A stretch of DNA of 64,000 nucleotides from Enterococcus faecalis (GCF_029024925.1 NZ_CP118962.1:2140001-2204000); one strand, 5' to 3'; counted from the first letter of the stretch, positions 26,611 through 36,592 are shown. Program-made: numbers and translations. Notes: generated from the letters alone by a model not told the origin.

Positions 26611-26850
26611 TGCTTCACCTCATTTTCTGTTTTATAAAAAGGACGATGCTTTTTCTTTTTCACAACGAGTTTTCGTATTAACTGTCTGTTGTCGTTGCAT
26701 GAAGTCAACGCACATGACTAAGCGTTCTTGACTCGAGACAATCACACATTCATGAATAGACTTGGGAAGGTCTTATTTGTTCATGTTGAAGAGGCAACTT
26801 CTAATGATTCATTGTGTAAAGAAAAAGCATCTGTCTTCATGCCAAATTCA
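26611..26850 (-). other. 240-base gap inside the purine operon, possible decayed coding sequence
   Basis: This is the longest gap in an otherwise tightly packed operon. On the minus strand an open stretch from about 26755 down to 26635 reads SIHECVIVSSQERLVMCVDF and onwards, but has no usable start or ribosome site. A different frame just upstream reads MKTDAFSLHNESLEVASST. This may be chance or the remnant of a small frameshifted gene. I recognise no family, promoter or terminator here. Confidence 0.35.
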
Positions 26851-28044
26851 TTATTTTACTTCTCTTGGTGTCGCTTTATCCGCTAAGTCTGTTAAGGTTT
26901 TTTGCGGATTTTTTACTTTACTTAAGAAAATCATAGCCGCAATAACATACGGTTTGTAGCTAGCTTCTTTGTAAAGTTCGACCCGATAACGATCGAAAAC
27001 AGAAGCTTCCACTTCACCTTCTTCACAACTTACACCAGTAATATCAGCTGGTAGACAATGCATATACAAAGCTTTGCCGTCTTTCGTTGTTTTCATCAAT
27101 TCTTCTGTACATTCCCAATCTTTGTGCTTTTTATTTTGAGAAAGTAATTCTTGTTCTAATTGATCAATTCCTGCTTGGTCACCATTGCCATATAATTCAG
27201 TTCGCTTTTCCATTGCCGCAAAAGGTGCCCAGCTTTTCGGATAAACAACATCCGCATCTTTGAATGCTTCTGCCATACTATTCGTTTTAGTAAAGTTTCC
27301 ACCAAATTCTGCTGCATTTTTCTTCGCAACTTCTTCTACTTCTGGCATAATTTCATAACCTTCTGGATGTGCTAAGACGACATCCATTCCTAAACGGGTC
27401 ATTAGACCAACAATTCCTTGAGGAACAGATAATGGTTTTCCATAAGATGGTGAATACGCCCAAGTCATGGCAACTTTTTTCCCTTTCAGGTTTTCAATAC
27501 CACCAAATTCATGAATTAAATGCAACGCATCCGCCATTGCTTGCGTCGGATGGTCAATATCACATTGTAAATTCACTAACGTTGGGCGTTGTTCTAATAC
27601 CCCATCTTTATATCCTTCTTGGACAGATTCTGATACTTCGTGCATGTAAGCATTGCCTTTACCAATGTACATGTCATCACGAATACCAATGATATCAGCC
27701 ATAAAAGAAATCATGTTTGCTGTCTCACGAACAGTTTCTCCGTGAGAAATTTGACTTTTTCCTTCGTCTAAATCTTGAACTTCTAAGCCCAAAAGATTAC
27801 ACGCTGAAGCGAAACTAAAACGTGTTCTTGTAGAGTTGTCGCGGAATAAAGAAATTCCCAAGCCACTATCAAAGATTTTAGTTGAAATATTATTTTCTCT
27901 TAAATAGCGTAATGTATCGGCAACTGTGAAAACAGCTTCTAATTCATCTCTTGTTTTTTCCCAAGTTAGGAAAAAGTCATTTTCGTACATTTTTTCAAAT
28001 TCTAATTTATCTAATTTCTCAATATATTCTTTAAACGTTTCCAT
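26851..28044 (-). CDS. ygeW: Knotted carbamoyltransferase YgeW
   Basis: Aspartate/ornithine carbamoyltransferase superfamily. The carbamoyl-phosphate motif STRTR is at residues 71-75, and the C-terminal HCLPAD is conserved. I start at the ATG at 28044 (METFKEYIEK), with AAAGGAG 8 bases upstream, giving 397 residues like E. coli YgeW; the longer frame begins inside ygeY. The physiological substrate is not known with certainty. In the reverse direction it could generate carbamoyl phosphate from a carbamoylated purine-breakdown product for the operon's carbamate kinase. Confidence 0.92.
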   Translation of the reverse strand: METFKEYIEKLDKLEFEKMYENDFFLTWEKTRDELEAVFTVADTLRYLRENNISTKIFDSGLGISLFRDNSTRTRFSFASACNLLGLEVQDLDEGKSQISHGETVRETANMISFMADIIGIRDDMYIGKGNAYMHEVSESVQEGYKDGVLEQRPTLVNLQCDIDHPTQAMADALHLIHEFGGIENLKGKKVAMTWAYSPSYGKPLSVPQGIVGLMTRLGMDVVLAHPEGYEIMPEVEEVAKKNAAEFGGNFTKTNSMAEAFKDADVVYPKSWAPFAAMEKRTELYGNGDQAGIDQLEQELLSQNKKHKDWECTEELMKTTKDGKALYMHCLPADITGVSCEEGEVEASVFDRYRVELYKEASYKPYVIAAMIFLSKVKNPQKTLTDLADKATPREVK

Positions 28045-28082
28045 TCCATCTGCTCCTTTTTTCTTGTCTAATAATCCTTTAC

Positions 28083-29393
28083 TTAACCACAATAGACCGT
28101 TGGTAATGCCGCATAAACGGCTGCACAACGAACCAAATCATCTTTCCAAGTTTTTTCATTTGGTGCATGTGCTTGTGCTTCCGCCCCTGGCCCGAAACCA
28201 ATACAAGGAATACCATTACGTCCCATAATTGAAACGCCATTTGTTGAGAAGGTCCACTTATCTAACAATGGGCGTTCTTCACGCATTTCCACTGTTTCTA
28301 CAGAGCCTTTCCGTGTTTCTCCATAGAGATTTTTATGCGTTTCCATCAAGGCTTTTGTTACATCATGATTTTCTGGAATTACCCACGTTGGGAAATAACA
28401 TTCAATTTCATAAGTTAAATCCGTATAAGAAGGACGATCATAGTTGTACATTGAAACCGTCACATCATCTCCATATTTTTTAACAGCTGGTAAATTACGA
28501 ATTTCTTCTAAACAACTTTCCCAAGTTTCTCCAGCAGTCATTCGACGGTCTAGTGAAACGGTACAGCCATCCGCAACAGCACACCGACTTGGTGAAGAAT
28601 GGAAAATTTGCGAAACAGTCACCGTACCACGACCTAAGAAACGGGCTTCTTGCCACTCTGGATTGTACTTAGGATCTAACATACGAACTAAACTACGAAT
28701 CGCTGTGCTTTCTGTATCTCCATTGTTGTTTAAGGCACGAACATCTTGTAAGATATCCGCCATTTTGTAAATGGCATTATCTCCACGTTCTGGTGCTGAG
28801 CCATGACACGAAACGCCTTTGACATCAACTTTAATTTCCATTCGGCCTCGTTGACCACGATAAATCCCACCATCTGTTGGCTCTGTTGAAACAACAAATT
28901 CTGGACGGATACCGTCTTCTTTGATAATGTACTGCCAACATAAGCCGTCACAGTCTTCTTCTTGGACAGTAACTGTTACTAAAGCAGTATATTTTTCTGA
29001 TAATAGACCTAAATCTTTCATGATTTTAGCGCCATAAATAGCCGAAACAATCCCGCCTTCTTGGTCAGATGTACCGCGACCACCGATCTCAGTTTCTGTT
29101 TCATAACCATCGTAAGGATCAAATTTCCAGTTACTCATTTCACCAATTCCGACAGTATCCATGTGCCCATCAAAAGCAATTAATTTTTCACCAGACCCCA
29201 TATAACCAAGTAAATTCCCTTGAGGATCAATGTCAATTTTATCGAAACCTAATTTTTCCATTTCGGCTTTTGCTCGCGCAATTTTGTTGCCTTCTTCTGC
29301 ACTTTCTCCTGGAATTTTGACAAGGTCTCTTAAAAATTTGACCATATCTTCTCTGTAACCTTCTGCTGCTGCATTTACTGCATTAAAATCCAT
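28083..29393 (-). CDS. ygeY: YgeY family M20-type metallohydrolase
   Basis: Zinc peptidase/deacylase fold of the M20 family. Metal ligands lie in FDGHMDTVG and [10 protein letters not shown], with QEEDCDGL as the catalytic Glu region. From the ATG at 29393, which has GGAGG 8 bases upstream, it is 436 residues; an earlier in-frame ATG at 29408 overlaps that ribosome site. It follows ygeX by 5 bases. Found in the selenium/purine gene clusters of E. coli and clostridia. It probably hydrolyses an amide or ureido bond of a purine-derived intermediate. Confidence 0.9.
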   Translation of the reverse strand: MDFNAVNAAAEGYREDMVKFLRDLVKIPGESAEEGNKIARAKAEMEKLGFDKIDIDPQGNLLGYMGSGEKLIAFDGHMDTVGIGEMSNWKFDPYDGYETETEIGGRGTSDQEGGIVSAIYGAKIMKDLGLLSEKYTALVTVTVQEEDCDGLCWQYIIKEDGIRPEFVVSTEPTDGGIYRGQRGRMEIKVDVKGVSCHGSAPERGDNAIYKMADILQDVRALNNNGDTESTAIRSLVRMLDPKYNPEWQEARFLGRGTVTVSQIFHSSPSRCAVADGCTVSLDRRMTAGETWESCLEEIRNLPAVKKYGDDVTVSMYNYDRPSYTDLTYEIECYFPTWVIPENHDVTKALMETHKNLYGETRKGSVETVEMREERPLLDKWTFSTNGVSIMGRNGIPCIGFGPGAEAQAHAPNEKTWKDDLVRCAAVYAALPTVYCG

Positions 29394-29398
29394 TCCTT

Positions 29399-30592
29399 TT
29401 ACCTCCATAAAATTTTTTTATAATTGTCTGGATCAGTGTCCCCTTCGGTAGAAAACATTAAAACGTTTGACGTCTCATCCAGTTGCAATGCCTCACGTAA
29501 TTCTTGATAGTCGGGATCTTGCATCACTGTAGCTACTAAGCCCATTGCTACTGCCCCAGATTCGCCTGATACAACTTGCGGATCCCCTTTTAATGGCGCT
29601 CCCAACATACGCATTCCCTTTTCAGAAACCCAATCTGGTGCTGAAACAAAGAAGGATGTATGATTTTTTAGAATATCAAAAGAAATCGTATTAGGTTCTC
29701 CACATGCTAGGCCAGCCATAATTGTCTGTAAATCACCATCGACAAAGCGAATTTCTCCGTCTTTTTTAATTGCTGATTGATATAAACAGTCAGCCGCCTG
29801 TGCCTCAACTACGACCATAATCGGTGGGTTTTCTGGAAAAGCATTAGCAAAATAACCAATCACCGCCCCAGCTAAACTGCCGACACCAGCTTGAACAAAA
29901 ACATGACTAGGTCGTTCAGAGCCAAATTTTCTTAATTGTTGAGAGGCTTCTAACGCCATCGTTCCGTATCCTTGCATAATCCAAGTCGGAATTTTTTCAT
30001 ATCCGTCCCAAGCGGTGTCTTGAACCATGACACCGTTTTCAGTTTCTTCGGCCATTTTATTAGCCATTCGTACACATTCATCGTAATTAACTTCTTCGAT
30101 TGTGACGGTTGCGCCTTCTTTTTCAATATTTTCTTTTCTCGTCTGTGTTGAACCCTTCGGCATGAGTACAACTGATTTTTGGCCTAATTTATTCGCAGCC
30201 CAAGCGACTCCTCGTCCATGGTTGCCATCAGTTGCTGTAAAAAACGTAGCTTGTCCAAAAGCTGATCGTAATTGATCAGAAGTTAATTCATCATATGTTA
30301 GTTCCAAAACATCTTTCTTTAATTTTTCGGCAATATAGTTAGCCATGGCAAACGAACCACCTAATACTTTAAAAGCATTTAAACCAAAGCGATAAGATTC
30401 ATCTTTAACAAAGAAATCATTTAACCCCAGATACGCGGCCATATGATTCAATTCTGCTAATGGTGTTTCTGAATACTGTGGAAAACTTTTGTGAAAAGCC
30501 AAAGCTTTCTCAATTTTTTCTTTAGACATCAGAGGTAAGTACTTATCCTCCGTCTTCGGCATTTCATTTGCTGTCCATTTAATTTTTTCCAA
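29399..30592 (-). CDS. ygeX: 2,3-Diaminopropionate ammonia-lyase
   Basis: Fold-type II PLP enzyme that converts 2,3-diaminopropionate to pyruvate and two ammonia. The PLP lysine is Lys75 in [14 protein letters not shown] glycine-rich phosphate loop [12 protein letters not shown] follows, and [12 protein letters not shown] is typical of this group. The 397 residues match E. coli YgeX. Within the operon it would supply pyruvate, a possible substrate of the PFOR at 7933-11466, and the enamine intermediate handled by RidA. Confidence 0.95.
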   Translation of the reverse strand: MEKIKWTANEMPKTEDKYLPLMSKEKIEKALAFHKSFPQYSETPLAELNHMAAYLGLNDFFVKDESYRFGLNAFKVLGGSFAMANYIAEKLKKDVLELTYDELTSDQLRSAFGQATFFTATDGNHGRGVAWAANKLGQKSVVLMPKGSTQTRKENIEKEGATVTIEEVNYDECVRMANKMAEETENGVMVQDTAWDGYEKIPTWIMQGYGTMALEASQQLRKFGSERPSHVFVQAGVGSLAGAVIGYFANAFPENPPIMVVVEAQAADCLYQSAIKKDGEIRFVDGDLQTIMAGLACGEPNTISFDILKNHTSFFVSAPDWVSEKGMRMLGAPLKGDPQVVSGESGAVAMGLVATVMQDPDYQELREALQLDETSNVLMFSTEGDTDPDNYKKILWR

Positions 30593-30615
30593 AAATACTT
30601 CTCCTCCTTCTATTT

Positions 30616-31989
30616 TTAAGTTGCTTTACGAAAAACAAATTTTCCTTGATTTGCCAAGATGACTTGCCCAGCTTCAGCAACTTTTTGACCTCTTAAATAA
30701 ACCATTCGAGCCTGTCCTTGTGTTTCAAATCCTTCATACGGCGTATAATCGACATTTTGTAACTGCGTTCTCGCAGCAATCACGCCGGTTGTTCTAGGAT
30801 CCCAAACAACTAAATCGGCATCACTGCCTTCTTGCACCACACCTTTTTGTGGATACATCGAGAATTGTTTAGCAATATTTTCAGAAAGCAGAGCAACCAT
30901 TTTTTCCAAGGTGATTCGGCCCTTCGCCACGCCTTCCGTGTAAATTAATTCTGGTCTCGTTTCAACACCTGGCATCCCATTGGGAATTTTACTAAAATCA
31001 TCTTTGCCAACTGTTTTTTGTCCGTGAAAATTAAAACTACAGTGATCTGTCGATATTGTATTGATTGCCCCCTCTTTAATCCCTTGCCACAAAGCCTGTT
31101 GATCCTCTCGTTTGCGTAGTGGCGGTGAGCAGACATATTTTGCTGCTTCAAAATTAGGCGCATCATACAAGTGATCATCTAGTAAAAGATATTGAGGGCA
31201 AGTTTCTACATAGACTGATTGTCCTCTTTGACGAGCCCGTTCCACCGCTTCTAACGATCGTTTTGTGCTTAAATGCACAATATTAACCGGCAAATCAGCC
31301 ATTTCCGCTATCATCAAATATCTTGCTACCGCTTCTGCTTCAACAGCTGCCGGTCTTGATAACGGATGATAGTGCGGGGTTAGCTTTCCTTGAGAAACAT
31401 ATGATTGGATTAATTCATCTACTAAATCACCATTTTCACAATGAACGCCTAACATTCCATTAACTTTTTTTATTTCCTTCATCGCTTCAAAAATTTCCGC
31501 ATCTGTGGTCCGTAAGTTATCATAAGCCATATACATTTTGAAGGAAGTAATACCTGCAGCAATCATTTCCTGAATTTCAGCAGCTATCGTTGGGTTCCAT
31601 TCAATCATGGACATATGGTAAGTATAATCACATGAACTCTTGCCTTCAGCCAATTGATTCCAAGTAGCTAAACAGTCTTTCAATGAGCCACCTTTATTAG
31701 GTGTAGCCATATCAATAACCGTAGTCGTACCTTTGGCCACCGCCGCTTGGCTTCCAGTAGTAAAGTTATCCGCCGTACTTAACGAACCTTTGCCATTATT
31801 TAATTCCAGATGCGTGTGCGCATCAATAAAACCTGGTAATACATAACACCCCGTAACATCCTCAATCTGAGAATTTTCTACTGGTAAATTTGCCCCCATC
31901 TCTACAATTTGCTCGCCGTCAATTCGAATATCCAATTGACGACGATTATATGCAGATACGACGGTTCCACCTTTGAGCAGAATAGACAT
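30616..31989 (-). CDS. hyuA: Cyclic amidohydrolase, dihydropyrimidinase/hydantoinase-like (HyuA)
   Basis: Amidohydrolase-fold enzyme of 457 residues that opens cyclic amides. Metal-binding motifs are GFIDAHTHLEL at the N-terminus, the carbamylated-lysine region SFKMYMAYDNL, then VHCENG, VHLSTKRS and STDHCSFN. Its position beside ssnA, ygfK and ygeXYW points to a purine-derived ring such as a hydantoin or dihydropurine. Allantoinase- or phenylhydantoinase-like specificity cannot be decided from sequence. Confidence 0.9.
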   Translation of the reverse strand: MSILLKGGTVVSAYNRRQLDIRIDGEQIVEMGANLPVENSQIEDVTGCYVLPGFIDAHTHLELNNGKGSLSTADNFTTGSQAAVAKGTTTVIDMATPNKGGSLKDCLATWNQLAEGKSSCDYTYHMSMIEWNPTIAAEIQEMIAAGITSFKMYMAYDNLRTTDAEIFEAMKEIKKVNGMLGVHCENGDLVDELIQSYVSQGKLTPHYHPLSRPAAVEAEAVARYLMIAEMADLPVNIVHLSTKRSLEAVERARQRGQSVYVETCPQYLLLDDHLYDAPNFEAAKYVCSPPLRKREDQQALWQGIKEGAINTISTDHCSFNFHGQKTVGKDDFSKIPNGMPGVETRPELIYTEGVAKGRITLEKMVALLSENIAKQFSMYPQKGVVQEGSDADLVVWDPRTTGVIAARTQLQNVDYTPYEGFETQGQARMVYLRGQKVAEAGQVILANQGKFVFRKAT

Positions 31990-32018
31990 TTATTTATCCC
32001 CCAGTCGTAAATTTCCTT

Positions 32019-35000
32019 TTATGCTTGCATACAATAAGCATATTCTTCAATCATAGTTACCATTAATGCGATTAAATCTTCTGGTACATCTAATCCTTGA
32101 TCCGTTAATTGAATTGTTGACACCGTTCCCCATAAACGCAGTAAACAAATTTTATCCACAGGATTTTGAACATAGAAACCTGAATTAGTACTGTCATAAA
32201 AATCAGATTCACTGTTAAATAAGGTAAATTTGTCTTTGTAAGGGGCACTTGCATAAGGGCAAAATGTTTCACAGTTACCACATTCGTTACACATCCGATC
32301 AACATGAACAATTTGTGGTTTTCCTTCGACGTACACAACAATATTTGCTCGGTTTGGACAGACATCCATACAAGATTCACAAATTGTGGAGCATTCTAAG
32401 CAACGACTAGCTTGACTACAAGACATCTCGTCTGTCACAAGGATACCTCGTTTGTTTCTAACAAATGCAACATCACTATTTAAATTATCTTTTTCATAGT
32501 GATGATTGTGGACAAGACAAATATTATTGGCCGCTTTGGTTGCATCAGCGATTGCTTCAACAATTGTGGCTGGTCCTAAGTTAGCGTCACCAATGACATA
32601 GACGCCTGGTATATTTGTTTCCAATGTGTCTTGATTTGAAACGACTTTCCCATAGTTGTCCGTGTGAATGCCTAATGATTGGTAAAACTCTGTATCTACT
32701 TTTTCACCAACAGCGGCAATCACTGTATCAGCAGGAATATCAATCATTTCTCCTGTACCAACTGGACGACGGCGTCCAGAAGCATCTCGTTCACCTAGGA
32801 CCATTTTTTCACAAGTTAATTGTTGATTTTCATGTTTAATTGGCGAAAGTAATTCTAAAAAGTCGACACCATCTTCTAAGGCTAAATAAAGTTCTTCTTC
32901 ATCTGCTGGCATATTGCGTTTATTCCGACGATAAACCACTGAGACTTTTTTAACACCAGGTAATGTTGTGGCTGCACGAGCACAGTCCATGGCTGTATTT
33001 CCGCCACCAACGACGACAATCTGTTCTCCGTAAGGATTAATCGTTGGATTTTCTCGGTTTGCTTTTAAAAATTCTAACGAGTTCAATGCTCGACCAGATT
33101 CTAAACGAAGGACCCCATGTTTCCATGCACCAATGGCATAAATAACATTCGTATAGCCTTGGTTTTTCAATTCTGCCAATGATGGCGCCTCTTGTCCTGT
33201 ACGGAATTCAGCTCCCATAAATTCCGCTAACTGAACGTCTTTTTGAACAGATTCCATAGAAATTCGAAATTCTGGTACAATCTGGCTACAAACGCCCCCA
33301 ATTGTCTTGGATTTTTCAAACACAGTAACAGGCATGCCTTCACGTGCTAATAAATACCCAGCAGAGATCCCTGCAGGACCTCCACCCACAACAGCTGTTT
33401 TAGGTGCATTTTCTTTTGGCTGTGGCTTTTCTAGTGTCGTCAATAATTCATCATAAGCATGTTCAGCTGCTTCTAACTTCACTTCCCGAATATGAATAGA
33501 TTCTTCATAAAATTGACGTGTGCATTTGGTCATACAAGGATGTGCACAAATGGTTCCAGTAATAAAAGGCAACGGATTTTTATCGACAATTACTTGCAAG
33601 GCCTTTAAATAATTGCCTTCACTTACATAACGAAGGTAAGCAGGAATATCCTGATTGATTGGACAACCACCGTCACTTCGACAAGGAGCGATATAACAAT
33701 CTGTTAGTGGAACTGTTTTTCTTAGTTTGGTACTTTCTGGTAATTTAATTGATTTTTGGTAACGCGCTTGTGTTTTAGCTTTCTCAACAACTTGGGCTAA
33801 TTTATCCAAGTTGACATGAACCATCTGAGGATATTCTGCTGCGCCCAATACATTAGCAACTTGATTCATTCGTTGATAGCCACCAGGTTTCAACAGCGTC
33901 GTTGCCATAGTGATTGGCCAAATCCCAGCATCAAATATTTCTTTACTATTGAAAATATCTGCACCGCCAGAATAAGAAATTTGTAGTTTCCCATCAAATG
34001 CTTCTGATAATTTTTGTGCCAATGAAATACTAAGAGGAAATAGCGAACGTCCTGACATGTACATTTCATCACCAGGTAATTCATTTGCTGCAATCGTTAC
34101 CGGGAAAGTGTTCGTAATTTTAACTCCGAAGCTTAGATTTTTACTATTGGCTAATAATTGTAGACGTTGTAACATCGGTACTGCTTCTTCAAATTGTAAA
34201 TCTTCTTTAAAATGGTGATCGTCAAAAACCATATAATCAAACCCTAGCTCATCCATCGTTTGACGCGCATATTCATAACCTAACATGGTTGGATTACATT
34301 TAATAAAGGAATGGAGCCCTTTTTCACTTAATAAATAGGCCGCAATTCGTTCAATTTCGTCTGATGGACAACCGTGTAAAGTCGACAGCGTAATAGAATG
34401 ACAGACTTTAGGACTAATTGCTTCGATATATAAGTCATCTACTTTTTTAAAATAAAATAGATATTTTTTGGCAGCTGCTTGGCATTCCGCCCAAATCGGC
34501 GTTCCTTCTGCGTTCTGCATTTCGTTAATATAACGATCAATTTTTGGTGATTGAATCCCTGCCAAATCATAGCCAACACTCATGTTAAAAATGAAACCAT
34601 TCGGGTCACCTAGCTCAAACTCTTTACTCAGTAACTTCAAAACAAACCATGCTTTGACGTATTCATCATAAGCTTGGGGAACGCGCAATTCTGTGGACCA
34701 CTCAACGTTGTAACATTCATCCGCTGCTGCGATACATGGTTTACTCACTGGTAAATCTTCTCCATCCAGTATCTGGACTGTCTTAACTTCAAAAAAACGA
34801 GAACCTGTTAAATAGGCCGCAATAATATTTTGTGCTAATTGTGTATGAGGACCTGCTGCTGGACCACAAGGGGTTTCCATTTTTTCTCCAAATAACGGAA
34901 TCGTTTTTGTAGGATCCGCATGATAAAATTTACGAATGCCAAAAATTGTGCCATCTTGTTGATACTCACTAAAAATCCAATTTAATAAAGCCTCAATTGA

Positions 35001-35024
35001 GATGGGATGCATAATATCACTCAT
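32019..35024 (-). CDS. ygfK: YgfK-type iron-sulfur flavoprotein oxidoreductase
   Basis: Multidomain protein of about 1001 residues. The N-terminal half resembles dihydropyrimidine/dihydroorotate dehydrogenase TIM-barrels (SKPCIAAADECYNVEW, STLHGCPSDE). The middle has GltD-type Fe-S (CRSDGGCPINQDIPAYL, CAHPCMTKCTRQ), FAD (VVGGGPAGISAGYLL) and NAD(P) (VVGGGNTAMDCARAA) motifs. The C-terminus has CLECSTICESCMDVCP and CNECGNCETFCPYA clusters. Annotated elsewhere as putative selenate reductase, but the operon indicates reductive purine metabolism. ATG at 35024 has AAAGGAG 8 bases upstream; the in-frame GTG at 35033 is too close to it. Confidence 0.9.
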   Translation of the reverse strand: MSDIMHPISIEALLNWIFSEYQQDGTIFGIRKFYHADPTKTIPLFGEKMETPCGPAAGPHTQLAQNIIAAYLTGSRFFEVKTVQILDGEDLPVSKPCIAAADECYNVEWSTELRVPQAYDEYVKAWFVLKLLSKEFELGDPNGFIFNMSVGYDLAGIQSPKIDRYINEMQNAEGTPIWAECQAAAKKYLFYFKKVDDLYIEAISPKVCHSITLSTLHGCPSDEIERIAAYLLSEKGLHSFIKCNPTMLGYEYARQTMDELGFDYMVFDDHHFKEDLQFEEAVPMLQRLQLLANSKNLSFGVKITNTFPVTIAANELPGDEMYMSGRSLFPLSISLAQKLSEAFDGKLQISYSGGADIFNSKEIFDAGIWPITMATTLLKPGGYQRMNQVANVLGAAEYPQMVHVNLDKLAQVVEKAKTQARYQKSIKLPESTKLRKTVPLTDCYIAPCRSDGGCPINQDIPAYLRYVSEGNYLKALQVIVDKNPLPFITGTICAHPCMTKCTRQFYEESIHIREVKLEAAEHAYDELLTTLEKPQPKENAPKTAVVGGGPAGISAGYLLAREGMPVTVFEKSKTIGGVCSQIVPEFRISMESVQKDVQLAEFMGAEFRTGQEAPSLAELKNQGYTNVIYAIGAWKHGVLRLESGRALNSLEFLKANRENPTINPYGEQIVVVGGGNTAMDCARAATTLPGVKKVSVVYRRNKRNMPADEEELYLALEDGVDFLELLSPIKHENQQLTCEKMVLGERDASGRRRPVGTGEMIDIPADTVIAAVGEKVDTEFYQSLGIHTDNYGKVVSNQDTLETNIPGVYVIGDANLGPATIVEAIADATKAANNICLVHNHHYEKDNLNSDVAFVRNKRGILVTDEMSCSQASRCLECSTICESCMDVCPNRANIVVYVEGKPQIVHVDRMCNECGNCETFCPYASAPYKDKFTLFNSESDFYDSTNSGFYVQNPVDKICLLRLWGTVSTIQLTDQGLDVPEDLIALMVTMIEEYAYCMQA

Positions 35025-35054
35025 TAACGTCACTCCTTTTATTTATAATGAAAG

Positions 35055-36389
35055 CTATTGATTTACTCGTTTCCAGAAAGATTGTGCTTGCGTTTGCGCA
35101 TCATGCCAAACTTTCTCTTCGTCAATTCCTTGAACTTCACGATTACGCATCCGAATTTCTCCATTAATCACCGTGTCAGTAACCATCCCACCATTCATGC
35201 CGAATAAAATGTGCATGTTATAATTCTCTTTTGTCATTGGTGTCGGGCCATGATAATCAACAATAATGACGTCTGCTGCTGCATTAGGTTCTAAAACGCC
35301 TAGCTTTGTTTTAAAATAGCGATTAGCCATTTGCGGATTATTATCAAACAGCATTGTGGGAATTTCTGCCCAAGCCGCATTTGGATCAGCTAAATGATGT
35401 TTGTGGATAACATTTCCTACCTTATAAGATTCCGTCACATCATTCGTATAACCATCTGTGCCAAGACCCATCAAAATACCATACTCATTAAACATGCGCA
35501 TCGCAGGTGGGCAACCGACCGCATTCCCCATATTCGACTCTGGATTCGTGACCACCATTGTGTCTGTATCTCTTAGTAATTCCATCTCATGAGGTCCAAT
35601 ATGGATGCAATGGCCTGCCATTGTCTGTTTTCCTAAAATTCCTAAATCAAATAATCGGTTCACAATCGGCTTCCCATATTTTTTCAAAGAATCATGAACA
35701 TCGGCTAAATCCTCTGCAATATGAATATGATAACCAATCCCATCTGGCGTATTGGCTGCACATAATTCTAAAGAAGCATCTGATAAAGTAAAGGCTGCAT
35801 GCATACCCATCATCGCTTTTTGCATATCATCCTTTCTTAAGGAACTGGCTTTAATAAAGGCGGCATTTTCTTGAACTGCTTCTCGCATTTTCTGCTCACC
35901 ATCGCGATCAGAAACTTCATAACAAAGGCAGGTCCGAATCCCTAACTCGTCCGCTGCATTAGATAATTGGGTTAAACTCCCTGTAATTTCTCCGTAACTA
36001 GCATGATGATCAAAGACAGTTGTAACACCGTTGCGAATACTATCTAAATAAGCAACCTTACCACTTTGATAAGTGTCTTCTAATGTCAAGGCACGATCAA
36101 TTCGCCACCATTGATCTACCAAAATATCCATGAAATTTTTAGGATGATAATTCGTTAAACTTAACCCACGTGCAAAGGTACTATAAATATGATTGTGCAT
36201 GTTAATAAAGCCTGGCATAATCACTCCACCTTTAGCATCAATAAATGTCGCTTCTGGATAAGCTTGTTTTAAATCTTCTGTCGTTCCGACTTGTTTCACA
36301 ACTTGACCATCAATCGCCACACACCCATTTTCAAAAAAATGATTCTGCGCATCCCGAGTGATTAAACGCCCATTTCCAATTAATAACAT
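35055..36389 (-). CDS. ssnA: SsnA family aminohydrolase
   Basis: Amidohydrolase superfamily member of 444 residues related to guanine deaminase and chlorohydrolases. Metal ligands are in GFINMHNHIYSTFARG, then AGHCIHIGPHE and the C-terminal LGTDGYTND. GGAGGAG precedes the ATG. First gene of the purine operon, after a 170-base leader with cre-like sites. The exact substrate (a purine or an opened-ring product) is not established by sequence. Confidence 0.92.
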   Translation of the reverse strand: MLLIGNGRLITRDAQNHFFENGCVAIDGQVVKQVGTTEDLKQAYPEATFIDAKGGVIMPGFINMHNHIYSTFARGLSLTNYHPKNFMDILVDQWWRIDRALTLEDTYQSGKVAYLDSIRNGVTTVFDHHASYGEITGSLTQLSNAADELGIRTCLCYEVSDRDGEQKMREAVQENAAFIKASSLRKDDMQKAMMGMHAAFTLSDASLELCAANTPDGIGYHIHIAEDLADVHDSLKKYGKPIVNRLFDLGILGKQTMAGHCIHIGPHEMELLRDTDTMVVTNPESNMGNAVGCPPAMRMFNEYGILMGLGTDGYTNDVTESYKVGNVIHKHHLADPNAAWAEIPTMLFDNNPQMANRYFKTKLGVLEPNAAADVIIVDYHGPTPMTKENYNMHILFGMNGGMVTDTVINGEIRMRNREVQGIDEEKVWHDAQTQAQSFWKRVNQ

Positions 36390-36427
36390 GTATTCTCCTC
36401 CTATTTTTCAACCTATTCCCCACAAGT

Positions 36428-36441
36428 GGCAAACGCTTACA
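36428..36441. promoter_or_regulatory. cre-like site (CcpA) in the ssnA leader
   Basis: The minus strand reads TGTAAGCGTTTGCC, which matches 12 of 14 positions of TGWAANCGNTNWCA. It lies about 110 bases downstream of the predicted transcription start, where CcpA binding would block elongation. Confidence 0.6.
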
Positions 36442-36511
36442 AATATATCGCTCAATCATTCACGAATATAGCTTGACTAGCTTGGCTAATCTATATCCCT
36501 ACGAAAAGCAT

Positions 36512-36525
36512 TTGAAGCGCTTGCA
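36512..36525. promoter_or_regulatory. Second cre-like site in the ssnA leader
   Basis: TTGAAGCGCTTGCA matches 11 of 14 cre positions, including the AANCGNT core. It lies about 30 bases downstream of the ssnA transcription start. Weaker than the site at 36428, but their pairing supports catabolite control. Confidence 0.5.
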
Positions 36526-36557
36526 TTTTTTACTAACGAACTCATTAACTTGATTAA

Positions 36558-36586
36558 AGTATATCACCTTACCTTAAAAAAAACAA
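36558..36586 (-). promoter_or_regulatory. Promoter of the purine catabolic operon (ssnA first)
   Basis: -35 TTGTTT (36581-36586), 17-base spacer, -10 TATACT (36558-36563) with a TGA extension. The palindrome at 36593-36610 lies 6 bases upstream of the -35. Confidence 0.75.
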
Positions 36587-36592
36587 TGCTAC

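Noticed and set aside
26762-26959. A plus-strand 65-codon ORF antisense to ygeW
   Set aside because: It is antisense to the 3-prime end of ygeW, has no ribosome site and no recognisable product.
26851-28044. Ornithine carbamoyltransferase (arcB) of an arginine deiminase pathway
   Set aside because: Sequence is YgeW-type and there is no arcA; the neighbours are purine genes.
32019-35024. Selenate reductase
   Set aside because: Database-style naming of YgfK; the gene lies in a purine operon and no evidence from sequence supports selenate as substrate.
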